DNA of 64,000 nucleotides from Pseudomonas trivialis (GTDB lineage Bacteria; Pseudomonadota; Gammaproteobacteria; Pseudomonadales; Pseudomonadaceae). The stretch spans positions 558,001 through 622,000 of the forward strand of contig NZ_JYLK01000001.1 in assembly GCF_001439805.1 (NCBI RefSeq), written 5' to 3'. A program made the translations under genes and the position numbers. Position 1 is the first letter of the stretch. Each line of letters opens with the position of its first letter. This document shows positions 56,710-64,000 of this stretch, piece after piece. The notes under the pieces were generated by a model. That model made no database searches. It saw only the letters and a list, made by a program, of their open reading frames with translations, and had not been told where the DNA came from.

Positions 56710-57258
56710 TTACCCACAATCCCTGTTGACCCGTCTGTGGATAACCTGTTCGCGCATGTCCACACCCCATGTAAATCAAGCCCTGCAGCCTGCCGTACGA
56801 AAAATAACCAGGCTAACTGGCGGTTTTTATTGGGGTTTTCCGTTGAGCAAGTCCTGAACTTGCCCCCAAAGTCTGTTGGCGCTTCTGTGGATAAGATGTT
56901 CGCTATCGGCTACAGGCCTTATAAAACGCGGCTTGCGCGACTCTGGTTAAATTCTGATCAATGTCGCGTTTTCAGCTGCCAAAAAACCCTGGATACCCCG
57001 GTTTATGAAGCGTTGACATGGTTTTCCACAGCGCTTTGAAAGTTGCCCCCAAAGTCTGTTGGTGCTTCTGTGGATAAGGTGTTCGCGCACCGCTGCAGCC
57101 CTTGCAGCTTGTGGCTTTGGTGGGGTTGATCAATAAGTGACCAGAGCGGGATAAAACTGCGCCAACTGAATAAGTCACGGATTTTCTTGATTTAATTTCA
57201 GCTCAGCGACGCACTTGCCCACAATTGCTGTGGGTGGCTTTGTGGATAAGTTGTTGGG
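56710..57258. repeat. Four 44-bp repeats with inverted DnaA boxes
   Basis: Ungapped 44-bp units start at 56710, 56860, 57043 and 57215 (steps of 150, 183 and 172 bp). Units 2 and 3 match at 42 of 44 bases; units 1 and 4 match unit 2 at about 34 and 32. Each unit begins TTRCCCMCA, a degenerate DnaA box, and 17 bp later has TGTGGATAA, the exact complement of DnaA box TTATCCACA, at 56736, 56886, 57069 and 57241. One more box, TTTTCCACA, is at 57022-57030. The ~800-bp gap 56653-57449 has no convincing gene: the two longest frames run through the repeats. Possible roles are DnaA titration or replication control. Confidence 0.82.
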
Positions 57259-57331
57259 TAAAGGCTGGAGGGCAGGGCGGTAAAGGGCTTGAAGGGGGCT
57301 GAGCATTTTTTGAACACTGATGATATCCAAT

Positions 57332-57415
57332 GTGGGAGCTGGCTTGCCTGCGATGGCATCACCCCGGTGCCACCGGGCCGCGAGGTGTGCGCATCGCAGG
57401 CAAGCCAGCTCCCAC
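57332..57415. repeat. REPIN of the GTGGGAGCTGGCTTGCC class
   Basis: GTGGGAGCTGGCTTGCCTGC and its inverted copy downstream of gbcA, a third REP subclass in this window. Confidence 0.87.
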
Positions 57416-57449
57416 AAAAGCCCCACATTTCTGATCTGTGGGGTGTCAG

Positions 57450-58745
57450 TTACTCGTGTGCAGCCACGCCCTTGAGATAAGGCGCTGGCGCCGCGCCGAG
57501 GTTATTGAGCATGCGCTCGCTGTACCAATCCACGAAGTTCACCACGCCAAACTCATAGGTCTTGGAATACGGGCCCGGCTGGTAGGCCGTGGAGTTGATC
57601 CCGCGCTGGTTCTCTTCGGCCAGGCGACGGTCCTGGTCGTTGGTGGCGTCCCACACCTGGCGCATGCGGTCGACGTCGTAATCCACGCCTTCCACCGCGT
57701 CCTTGTGCACGATCCACTTGGTGGTGACCATGGTTTCCTGGGCGCTGATCGGCCACACGGTGAACACGATGATGTGGTCGCCCATGCAGTGGTTCCAGGA
57801 GTGCGGCAGGTGCAGGATGCGCATCGAGCCCAGGTCCGGGTTCTTGATGCGGCCCATCAGTTTGGCGCAGCCCTGTTTGCCATCCAGCGTCATCGACACG
57901 GTGCCCTTGAGCAGCGGCATGCGCACAATGCGGTTGCGCAGGCCGAAGCTGGCGTGGGCGTAAGGGATCTTCTCGGCATCCCAGGCGGCGGCCGAGGCGG
58001 CGACGTGGTCCTTGAAGGCCTGGTCGGCCCGTGGGTCGGTAACGTCGTCCCATTCCAGCAGGGTTTTCAGCAGTTCCGGGTGCGACGCGTTGCAGTGGTA
58101 GCACTCGCGGTTGTTTTCCAGCACCAGTTTCCAGTTGGCTTTTTCGAACAAGGTGGTCTGGATCGCCACCTTGGTGTTTTCCATGTCGTAGGGTTCCATG
58201 TAGTGGTTCAGTGTCGACAGGAAGTCATCGATGGCCGGCGGGTTTTCCGCCAGGCTGATAAAGATGTAGCCGCCGGCGGTCTTCACGTTCACCGGCTTCA
58301 AGCCGTACTGCTTCATGTCGAAATCGGCGCCCATCTCGGTGCCGGCGAACAGCAGGCGGCCATCGAGCTCATAGGTCCACTGGTGGTAGTGGCACACCAG
58401 TTTGGCCACCTTGCCCTTGTCGCTGGTGCACAGGCGCGAGCCACGGTGACGGCACACGTTGTGAAACGCATGCACCACGCCTTCGGCGCCACGGATCACG
58501 ATGATCGGGTTCTTGCCGATCTGCAGGGTCAGGTAGTTGCCCTTGGCGGGGATTTCGCAGGTCATGCCGGCGATCAACCACTCTTTCTGGAAGATCTCCT
58601 GCATGTCGATATCAAACAACCGCTCATCAGAGTAAAACGGCTGCGGCAGGGAAAAGGTGCGCTCACGCTCGTGCAGCATTTGCGCGGTGGCCTTGCGTGC
58701 GGGTTCCAGCGGATCGCCCAAGCTTAAGGTTGCGGTGACGTCCAT
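57450..58745 (-). CDS. gbcA: Glycine betaine demethylase, Rieske oxygenase subunit
   Basis: GbcA hydroxylates a methyl group of glycine betaine, giving dimethylglycine and formaldehyde. The 431-residue protein has the Rieske cluster ligands in CRHRGSRLC and CHYHQW (residues ~95-120) and the mononuclear iron site in ENNRECYHCNASHPE near 210. Start MDVTATLSLGDPLEPARK at 58745 agrees with the P. aeruginosa protein; seven more in-frame codons precede it. Divergent from its reductase gene gbcB over a 282-bp promoter region. Confidence 0.95.
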   Translation of the reverse strand: MDVTATLSLGDPLEPARKATAQMLHERERTFSLPQPFYSDERLFDIDMQEIFQKEWLIAGMTCEIPAKGNYLTLQIGKNPIIVIRGAEGVVHAFHNVCRHRGSRLCTSDKGKVAKLVCHYHQWTYELDGRLLFAGTEMGADFDMKQYGLKPVNVKTAGGYIFISLAENPPAIDDFLSTLNHYMEPYDMENTKVAIQTTLFEKANWKLVLENNRECYHCNASHPELLKTLLEWDDVTDPRADQAFKDHVAASAAAWDAEKIPYAHASFGLRNRIVRMPLLKGTVSMTLDGKQGCAKLMGRIKNPDLGSMRILHLPHSWNHCMGDHIIVFTVWPISAQETMVTTKWIVHKDAVEGVDYDVDRMRQVWDATNDQDRRLAEENQRGINSTAYQPGPYSKTYEFGVVNFVDWYSERMLNNLGAAPAPYLKGVAAHE

Positions 58746-58897
58746 CGTGTGTGTCCTCAAGGCCATTCTGTGTGGCCGGTGAAAGTGGCTACGGTTGTTG
58801 CAATGCAAGGCGTAAAGAAAGTGTCTTGTTGGGCGTGAGTGTGGGGCCGGCGTTGCGGCGAACCTTATCCATGGGCGACATGGCCCAATCAGATCCC

Positions 58898-58959
58898 GAC
58901 GCGCAACCCCCTGTCGTTGGGGGCTGGTCGCCGTAAGTATGTGAATGTCGCAGATAGGT
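58898..58959. promoter_or_regulatory. GTCG-type half-sites in the gbcA-gbcB promoter region
   Basis: GTCGTTGGGGGCT (58913), GTCGCCGTAAGTA (58927) and GTCGCAGATAGGT (58947) resemble the repeats upstream of cbcX; the last two are 20 bp apart. GbdR is known to control gbcAB in P. aeruginosa; exact contact points here are a guess. Confidence 0.4.
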
Positions 58960-59027
58960 AAGTGGGTGGTTCCGGCGTTACGCAGAATCGCCACCATCAG
59001 GCCGACCTACGGCTACGGAGAATAAGC

Positions 59028-60128
59028 ATGTCCAACAATTTCCTGAATCCGGTAACGACCCAGACCTGGGCCAATGGTCGGCACATTGTCCGTTGCGTCA
59101 AAGTCATCCAGGAAACCTGGGACGTGCGCACCTTCTGTTTCATGGCCGACCAGCCGATTCTGTTCTTTTTCAAGCCGGGGCAGTTCGTCACCCTGGAGCT
59201 GGAAATCGAAGGCCAGCCGATCATGCGTTCCTACACCATCTCCAGTTCGCCGTCGGTGCCCTACAGTTTTTCGGTGACCATCAAGCGCGTACCGGGCGGC
59301 CGGGTGTCCAACTGGCTGCACGACACCCTGCATGAAGGGCAGGAGCTGGCGGTGCACGGGCCGGTTGGTCTGTTCAATGCCATCGATTTTCCCAGCCCCA
59401 AAGTGCTGTACCTGAGCGGCGGTGTCGGCATCACGCCGGTGATGTCCATGGCGCGCTGGTTCTACGACACCAATGCCAATGTCGACATGACCTTCGTCCA
59501 TAGCGCCCGTTCGCCCAAAGACATCATCTACCACCGCGAGCTGGAGCACATGGCGTCGCGGATCGACAACTTCAGCCTGCACCTGATCTGCGAGAAACAT
59601 GGTCTGGGCGAACCCTGGGCGGGTTATCGCGGCTACCTGAATCACAAGATGCTCGAACTGATGGTGCCGGACTTCCTCGAGCGCGAAGTGTTCTGCTGCG
59701 GCCCTACACCGTACATGAGCGCGGTGAAGCGCCTGCTGGAAGCGGCCGGGTTCGACATGGCGCGGTATCACGAAGAATCCTTCGGCGCCACGCCGCCGGA
59801 AGCCCGCGCCGACGCGGTGGAGCAAGCCGAACAGGCAGCCGACGCCCCGGAAGTCGACCTGGCCGACCTGCATCAAGTGGAATTCATCGCTTCGGGCAAG
59901 AGCATCCGCGTGGCCCCCGGCGAAACCGTGCATGCGGCCGCCGCCAAGCTCGGCCTGCTGATTCCGAAGGCCTGCGGCATGGGCATCTGTGGCACGTGCA
60001 AAGTGATGAAGCTGGGCGGGGAAGTCGAGATGGAGCACAACGGCGGGATCACCGAAGAAGACGAAGCCGAGGGCTACATCCTGTCGTGCTGCAGCGTGCC
60101 GAAGGGCGATGTGCGTATCGAGTTCTGA
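59028..60128 (+). CDS. gbcB: Glycine betaine demethylase, ferredoxin reductase subunit
   Basis: GbcB feeds electrons from NAD(P)H to GbcA. The 366 residues have an FAD domain with MRSYTISSSPS near 65-75, an NAD domain with YLSGGVGITPVMSMARWFYD (key part GGVGITPVMSM) near 127, VFCCGPTPYMSAVKRL near 222, and a C-terminal 2Fe-2S ferredoxin domain with CGMGICGTCK and a later Cys in LSCCSVP (residues ~315-355). An Ala/Glu-rich linker joins them near 265. GGAGAATAAGC precedes ATG 59028. Confidence 0.95.
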   Translation: MSNNFLNPVTTQTWANGRHIVRCVKVIQETWDVRTFCFMADQPILFFFKPGQFVTLELEIEGQPIMRSYTISSSPSVPYSFSVTIKRVPGGRVSNWLHDTLHEGQELAVHGPVGLFNAIDFPSPKVLYLSGGVGITPVMSMARWFYDTNANVDMTFVHSARSPKDIIYHRELEHMASRIDNFSLHLICEKHGLGEPWAGYRGYLNHKMLELMVPDFLEREVFCCGPTPYMSAVKRLLEAAGFDMARYHEESFGATPPEARADAVEQAEQAADAPEVDLADLHQVEFIASGKSIRVAPGETVHAAAAKLGLLIPKACGMGICGTCKVMKLGGEVEMEHNGGITEEDEAEGYILSCCSVPKGDVRIEF

Positions 60129-60160
60129 TAAAGCCTCGACCCAGGGAGGCACGGTCCAAT

Positions 60161-60182
60161 GTGGGAGGGGGCAAGCCCCTCC
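60161..60182. repeat. REP remnant
   Basis: GTGGGAGGGGGCAAGCCCCT, a collapsed REP arm pair just after gbcB that may serve as a hairpin terminator. Confidence 0.6.
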
Positions 60183-60233
60183 AGCACAAGAACTGCGCCG
60201 GGGTGGATGAGTCCCCGGCGCCGCTCCTGATCG

Positions 60234-60437
60234 TTATTGGGTGTAGACGTAGATGGCGAACTGATCACCTGAAGGTGTCAGTTCGAACACTTTTCCGGTC
60301 ACGGTCAAGGTCCTGGAAGGTTCCCTGATGGTGTCACCGACGCTCGCCAGTTTTCTGAAGTCGTCCCAACCGATGTAGGTTGGCGCGGGAGTGCCGAGTT
60401 GTTTTGCGTTCATTGCATAGCGTGCAGCGTCTTCCAT
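60234..60437 (-). CDS. Small protein of unknown function
   Basis: A 67-residue soluble protein (MEDAARYAMNAKQLGTPAP start, WDDFRKLASVGDTI, TLTVTGKVFELTP, ending IYVYTQ), probably a small beta barrel after a short helix. GAGGGCTACACC before ATG 60437 supports this start; a TTG at 60551 would add 38 less protein-like residues. No family recognised. The 195 bp between it and the aldolase gene show nothing notable. Confidence 0.55.
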   Translation of the reverse strand: MEDAARYAMNAKQLGTPAPTYIGWDDFRKLASVGDTIREPSRTLTVTGKVFELTPSGDQFAIYVYTQ

Positions 60438-60632
60438 GGTGTAGCCCTCAATTGGATTTCCGTTTCCTGCCGATTTACTCGGCGGGCGGTCAGCCCCGGA
60501 AGGTGGCAGACCGGTCTGCGTTTTCCTTCCGGGTTCCAAGAGGCTAGTCAATGATTTTGATGACGTGGGCTGTCGGAAATACCAGAAAACAACCTCGGCA
60601 ATCGGCCATTACCTACTTGCCGATTTCCTGCG

Positions 60633-61673
60633 TCAGGCGTTCATCACTTCCCTGATATCGGCAGCCAATTCCCTTACACGCTCTTCCTCGGTATCCCACG
60701 CACACATGAATCGCGCGCCGCCTTTGCCAATGAAGGTGTAGAACCGCCAGCCCTTGGCCGTGAGCGCCGCAATCGCCGGTTCCGAGAGTTGCAGGAACAC
60801 GCCGTTGGCCTGTACCGGGAACATCAACTCCACGCCGGGAATATCCGCCACCAGGCTGCTCAGCAGTTGCGCACAGTGGTTGGCGTGGCGGGCGTGCTTG
60901 AGCCACGCGTCGTTTTCCAGCAGGCCCACCCACGGCGCGGAGAGAAAGCGCATCTTCGATGCCAGCTGGCCCGCCTGTTTGCAGCGGTAGTCGAAGTCTT
61001 CGGCCAGCGCGTGGTTGAAGAACAGGATCGCTTCACCCACCGCCATGCCGTTTTTGGTGCCGCCAAAGCACAGCACGTCCACCCCGGCCTTCCAGGTCAG
61101 GTCGGCCGGCGAGCAACCGAGGAAGGCGCAGGCGTTGGCGAAGCGCGCGCCGTCCATGTGCAGGTTCAGGCCCAGTTCCTTGCAGGTGACGCTGATGGCG
61201 CGGATTTCTTCGGGGGTGTACACGCTGCCCACTTCAGTGGCTTGGGTCAGCGTGACCACGCGCGGTTTGGGGTAGTGAATGTCCTGGCGCTTGAGGGCGA
61301 TCTCGCGGATCGAATCCGGGGTCAGCTTGCCGTTTTCGGTGCGTGCGGTGAGCAGCTTGGAGCCGTTGGAGAAAAACTCCGGCGCGCCGCATTCGTCGGT
61401 TTCGACGTGAGCGGTTTCCGAGCAAATCACGCTATGGTAGCTCTGGCACAGGGACGACAGCGCCAGTGAGTTGGCGGCGGTGCCGTTGAAGGCGAAAAAC
61501 ACTTCGCAGTCGGTTTCGAACAGGTGGCGGAAACCGTCGGCGGCGCGATGGGTCCATTCATCATCACCGTAGGCGCGCTGGTGGCCCTGGTTGGCTTGTT
61601 CCATGGCGGCCCAGGCTTCCGGGCAGATGCCGGAATAGTTGTCGCTGGCAAATTGTTGGCTCTTGTCGGTCAT
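60633..61673 (-). CDS. ltaE: Low-specificity L-threonine aldolase
   Basis: This pyridoxal-phosphate enzyme cleaves threonine and allo-threonine (and phenylserine analogues) to glycine and an aldehyde. The 346 residues show FASDNYSGICPEAW at the start, FNGTAANSLALSSL near 65, LHMDGARFANACAFLG near 170 and the cofactor lysine in CFGGTKNGMAVGEA near 205. Start 61673 (MTDKSQQFASD) fits; the upstream open frame is antisense to the TraX-family gene. Glycine from this enzyme joins the serine/glycine end of the betaine pathway, though linkage may be chance. Confidence 0.93.
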   Translation of the reverse strand: MTDKSQQFASDNYSGICPEAWAAMEQANQGHQRAYGDDEWTHRAADGFRHLFETDCEVFFAFNGTAANSLALSSLCQSYHSVICSETAHVETDECGAPEFFSNGSKLLTARTENGKLTPDSIREIALKRQDIHYPKPRVVTLTQATEVGSVYTPEEIRAISVTCKELGLNLHMDGARFANACAFLGCSPADLTWKAGVDVLCFGGTKNGMAVGEAILFFNHALAEDFDYRCKQAGQLASKMRFLSAPWVGLLENDAWLKHARHANHCAQLLSSLVADIPGVELMFPVQANGVFLQLSEPAIAALTAKGWRFYTFIGKGGARFMCAWDTEEERVRELAADIREVMNA

Positions 61674-61763
61674 GGCCCGTTCCTGTGGTCGATGTTGGTG
61701 CGCACTGTACCCAACATCGGCCGGGGTGCGCACGCGCTGTAAATGCAAAGTCAGTGGGGCATT

Positions 61764-62492
61764 ATGCACGGTACTCACACTACGCCTGTCGGACGCGTCC
61801 GTGATGGCGCCCTGGACCTGCTCAAGTGGCTGGCGCTGCTGAGCATGGTGCTCGACCATTTGCGCTACGTCGGGTTGAGCCTGGATGGGCTGTATGTGCC
61901 GGGGCGCCTGGCGTTCCCGTGGTTTTGCCTGGCGATTGCGGCGAATCTGCACCGTACGCGTAACGCCGTGGTGACCGGCCACTGGCGCTATCTGGGCTGG
62001 CTGCTGCTGTTCAGCGTGATCAGCGAGGTGCCGTACCGGATGTTTATCGACGATGCCGATACCTTGAATGTGCTGCCCACCCTCGCGCTGGGTCTGCTGG
62101 TTGCCCGAGGATGGCAGCAGAAGGCGCTGATTGATCGGGGGTTGGCGCTGATCGCGCTCATACTGGGGGCGGTATTTTCCTCCCAACTGATGTTCGGGTT
62201 TTTCGGTGTATTACTGCCGCTGGCGATGCTGCTGGTCTTCCGTCGACCATGGTATTTCAGCGTATTGCCGGGGTGGGTGTGTGTAGCCGCCAATCAGTGG
62301 CAGATTTTGCTCAACAGCGGCTCGGTTGTGGCGCTAACCGGGTTGGTCGCCTGCCTGATTGCGCCATTGGCAGGGTTGATGCTGTTGCAGTATGCCAAAA
62401 ACGTCTCGCCGCCGGCCATGCGCCGCTGGGCGTATGCCCTGTACCCGCTGCATTTTTTACTCTTGCTGCTGCTTCGCAAAGCGCTGGCGTGA
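61764..62492 (+). CDS. TraX-family membrane protein
   Basis: A 242-residue integral membrane protein with about eight helices. The start GALDLLKWLALLSMVLDHLRYVG (key part LKWLALLSMVLDH), the PGRLAFPWFCLAIAANL block and the closing RRWAYALYPLHFLLLLLLR identify the TraX family, named for an F-plasmid pilin acetylase but common on chromosomes, where the substrate is unknown. Divergent from ltaE. Its last 36 bp overlap the 3' end of the convergent flavoprotein gene. Confidence 0.85.
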   Translation: MHGTHTTPVGRVRDGALDLLKWLALLSMVLDHLRYVGLSLDGLYVPGRLAFPWFCLAIAANLHRTRNAVVTGHWRYLGWLLLFSVISEVPYRMFIDDADTLNVLPTLALGLLVARGWQQKALIDRGLALIALILGAVFSSQLMFGFFGVLLPLAMLLVFRRPWYFSVLPGWVCVAANQWQILLNSGSVVALTGLVACLIAPLAGLMLLQYAKNVSPPAMRRWAYALYPLHFLLLLLLRKALA

Positions 62493-63521
62493 TGTCGATT
62501 CGAGCCAGTCGGGAGGGTACGGATGGGCCGCATACAGCTCGCGCATTTTTTGCACATCACTCTCGAACCCGTCGCGCAGCCATTGGCAGTATTGGCGTGA
62601 AACCGCAGGGCCATGCGCTGGCGTGTTCCGTTCATCCACAATGCACTGCGCCGCCATCATCCCCGACATCAATGCCTTGAGCACGCCATGGGAGGCGCCC
62701 GGGTCCAGCACGCTGGCCGCGTCGCCAGTGATGAAATAGCCGTTGCCGGCGGCTTGATCGCACAGTCTCCAGGTGACGTCGGCGCCGTGGATCGCGCCTT
62801 CGTCCGTCAAGTGGGCAAGACAGGCCGGAACCGCCAATGCCCTGGGCAGCCTGTCCTGGGCAAAGCGCAGGCGCGTCCAGTGATAAAGGCCCTGGCCTAT
62901 GTGCGCGGTCCAGTACCAACCTGTTTCATCGGCGAAGATGCCCAGGGCGCGCTCATCGACCGTCCCGCGCTTGTAGCCATACAGCGCGGTCAGAGCGGGG
63001 GAGCAGCGCCGTGAGCTGAGCCCCAGCTGACGTGCCAGCCAGCCATGGGCGCCACTTGCATCAATCAGGTGCCTGCAAAACAGCTGTTCCGTCGGGGTGC
63101 GGATGCCCACGACGCGGCCTGCCTCCAGCAGCACCGCTTTGGCCTGGCAGGGCTGCAGCACATGGACGCCGACGGCGACGGCGCTCTCCAGCAGCCAGCC
63201 ATCAAGCGTTGCCCTGGGAATCTGAAAGCCCCGCCAGGGCCCGTCCCTGTCTGCCCCAAACGCCACAAAGTGCCGCTCCTTGTCCCACGTCACCCAGGTG
63301 CCCGTGGGGCGGATAAACGCCTCGCCGCGCACTTTTTCAGCGATGCCCAGCTGCTGCAGCAGTGGCTCTATACCGGGGTGCAATGTTTCGCCCGGGCGGT
63401 TGCGCGGAAAAGGTCGGCGCTCCACAAGGGCGACCTTCAAGCCATGCCTGGCGCATGAAATGGCCGCCGCGCAACCGGCCGGGCCGGCGCCTGTCACGAT
63501 GACGTCATAGCGGCTGCCCAC
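62457..63521 (-). CDS. FAD-dependent oxidoreductase, halogenase/LodB-like
   Basis: A 354-residue flavoprotein of the p-hydroxybenzoate hydroxylase superfamily. FAD motif VTGAGPAGCAAAISCARHG is at the N-terminus, then RNRPGETLHPGIEPLLQQLG, a GWYWTAHIG block near 200, and GDAASVLDPGASHGVLKALMSG near 270 for the second FAD contact. The CxxG-P and GWYW features recall halogenase-like maturases such as LodB, which build cofactors in a neighbouring protein. I start it at GTG 63521, five bases past the upstream stop, with GGGAG in front; the frame continues upstream into the neighbouring gene. The pair is probably translationally coupled. Confidence 0.78.
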   Translation of the reverse strand: MGSRYDVIVTGAGPAGCAAAISCARHGLKVALVERRPFPRNRPGETLHPGIEPLLQQLGIAEKVRGEAFIRPTGTWVTWDKERHFVAFGADRDGPWRGFQIPRATLDGWLLESAVAVGVHVLQPCQAKAVLLEAGRVVGIRTPTEQLFCRHLIDASGAHGWLARQLGLSSRRCSPALTALYGYKRGTVDERALGIFADETGWYWTAHIGQGLYHWTRLRFAQDRLPRALAVPACLAHLTDEGAIHGADVTWRLCDQAAGNGYFITGDAASVLDPGASHGVLKALMSGMMAAQCIVDERNTPAHGPAVSRQYCQWLRDGFESDVQKMRELYAAHPYPPDWLESTSRQRFAKQQQE

Positions 63522-63523
63522 GG

Positions 63524-64000
63524 CTACACGCGCTCCCAGGGTTTGGTCCCTTGTTGGCGCAACACCACCTGTGGCCATACGAAGTAGGTGAACGTTGCCT
63601 TCAGTTTGATCCGTATCTGGTCGAACGCCGGCGAATCGACCGGGGCGAAGCGAAACAACTCGAATCGATAGCCTTTGTCGTTCGGCCTGATTGGCACGTT
63701 CGTGTTCAGCGTGACGACGTTGGTGTCTTCAGGGGTTGCATCACTGAATGAGTCGATAAACCAATTGCCCGCATCGTTGCCCAGTGACTTTTTGATTGTG
63801 TACCAGGCATTCATGCGGCGTTGATATTCCACTGAGTCAACCTGACCCGTCAGTGCCAGTGAGAATTTATCGTTGAGTGCGTTTTCCGTGTAGTCGGTGT
63901 ACAGGTAGGTCTCGTAGGCTCGGTGGGTGATGCCGCCGGCGATGTATTTTTTGGCGGCGGGTACGCCATCCCACGGGTAACCGCCAGCCTTGCCGATTTC
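63524..64000 (-). CDS. C-terminal part of an unknown protein coupled to the FAD enzyme
   Basis: The minus-strand frame is open from the window end to the TAG at 63524, giving 158 codons of C-terminal sequence. It reads GGYPWDGVPAAKKYIAGG, THRAYETYLYTDYTE, YQRRMNAWYTIKKSLG, then a beta-type tail (GYRFELFRFAPVDSPAFDQI) ending KPWERV. No domain recognised. No lysine-oxidase (LodA) C-terminal features are evident, so the LodA/LodB pairing is not supported from this side. The start lies outside the window. Confidence 0.72.
   Translation of the reverse strand, partial: EIGKAGGYPWDGVPAAKKYIAGGITHRAYETYLYTDYTENALNDKFSLALTGQVDSVEYQRRMNAWYTIKKSLGNDAGNWFIDSFSDATPEDTNVVTLNTNVPIRPNDKGYRFELFRFAPVDSPAFDQIRIKLKATFTYFVWPQVVLRQQGTKPWERV

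Noticed and set aside
56659..57178. Two frames of 126 and 68 codons in the DnaA-box gap
   Set aside because: They run through the 44-bp repeats and have no coding character; the repeats explain the region better.
20552..60182. Repeated hairpins considered as a CRISPR array or IS ends
   Set aside because: The elements are dispersed, inverted and extragenic with no regular spacers, cas genes or transposase; they are REPINs.
63524..64000. LodA-type quinone oxidase as partner of the right-edge flavoenzyme
   Set aside because: The visible C-terminus lacks recognisable LodA/GoxA sequence features, so the partner is left as unknown.

Overview
This is a chromosomal window from a fluorescent Pseudomonas, most likely the P. 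fluorescens group. Three things point there: high G+C coding sequence with Pseudomonas codon use; two gene blocks in the same order as in P. aeruginosa (metK-tkt-epd-pgk-fba, and the whole choline/carnitine/betaine/dimethylglycine catabolic region); and more than a dozen extragenic REP/REPIN hairpins of the GTGGGAGGGGGCTTGC type common in P. fluorescens. I saw no rRNA, tRNA, insertion sequence, prophage or CRISPR array.

Layout. 1-2841 (minus): truncated mltA, a DUF1090 gene and ligB. 2946-5151 (minus): metK behind an ArsR-type regulator fused to a methyltransferase, with a perfect 26-bp palindrome upstream as the likely operator. 5389-11621 (plus): tkt, epd, pgk, two small lipoproteins and class II aldolase. 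11640-15160: an AT-richer accessory island with three paralogous ~150-residue proteins of unknown function, two other orphans, and four copies of a lux-box-like palindrome. Three of these lie exactly 20 bp upstream of a TATGAT -10. A remnant of the fba tail plus terminator between paralogues 1 and 2 shows that the array grew by tandem duplication. 15192-31096: PL7 alginate lyase, a REC-PAS-GGDEF-EAL protein with degraded EAL and I-site residues, a YgjP-type metallopeptidase, a GNAT enzyme, a periplasmic binding protein, a YccS-type membrane protein, a flavoprotein, DbpA, an MFS exporter directly behind a solo RhlA homologue, and a TldE/TldD-like pair.

31236-60128 is one quaternary-amine catabolic superlocus. 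CbcXWV imports choline; BetA and BetB (repressor BetI) make glycine betaine. GbcA/GbcB demethylate betaine to dimethylglycine, and DgcA/DgcB with a dedicated ETF pair take it to sarcosine. SdaB deaminates serine derived from the pathway. CaiX-CdhABC convert carnitine to betaine under CdhR. GbdR is the betaine-responsive activator. Candidate regulatory sites include a BetI operator, a sigma-54 -24/-12 promoter before gbdR, and ~21-bp-phased direct repeats in the cbcX/sdaB, dipeptidase and caiX/cdhR promoters.

Between the ETF genes and gbcA lies ~0.8 kb of noncoding DNA with four ungapped 44-bp repeats. Each carries a perfect DnaA box facing a degenerate one, suggesting a DnaA-titration or replication-control locus. 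The right end (60234-64000) has a small orphan, threonine aldolase, a TraX-family protein, an FAD oxidoreductase and a partial upstream gene of unknown function.
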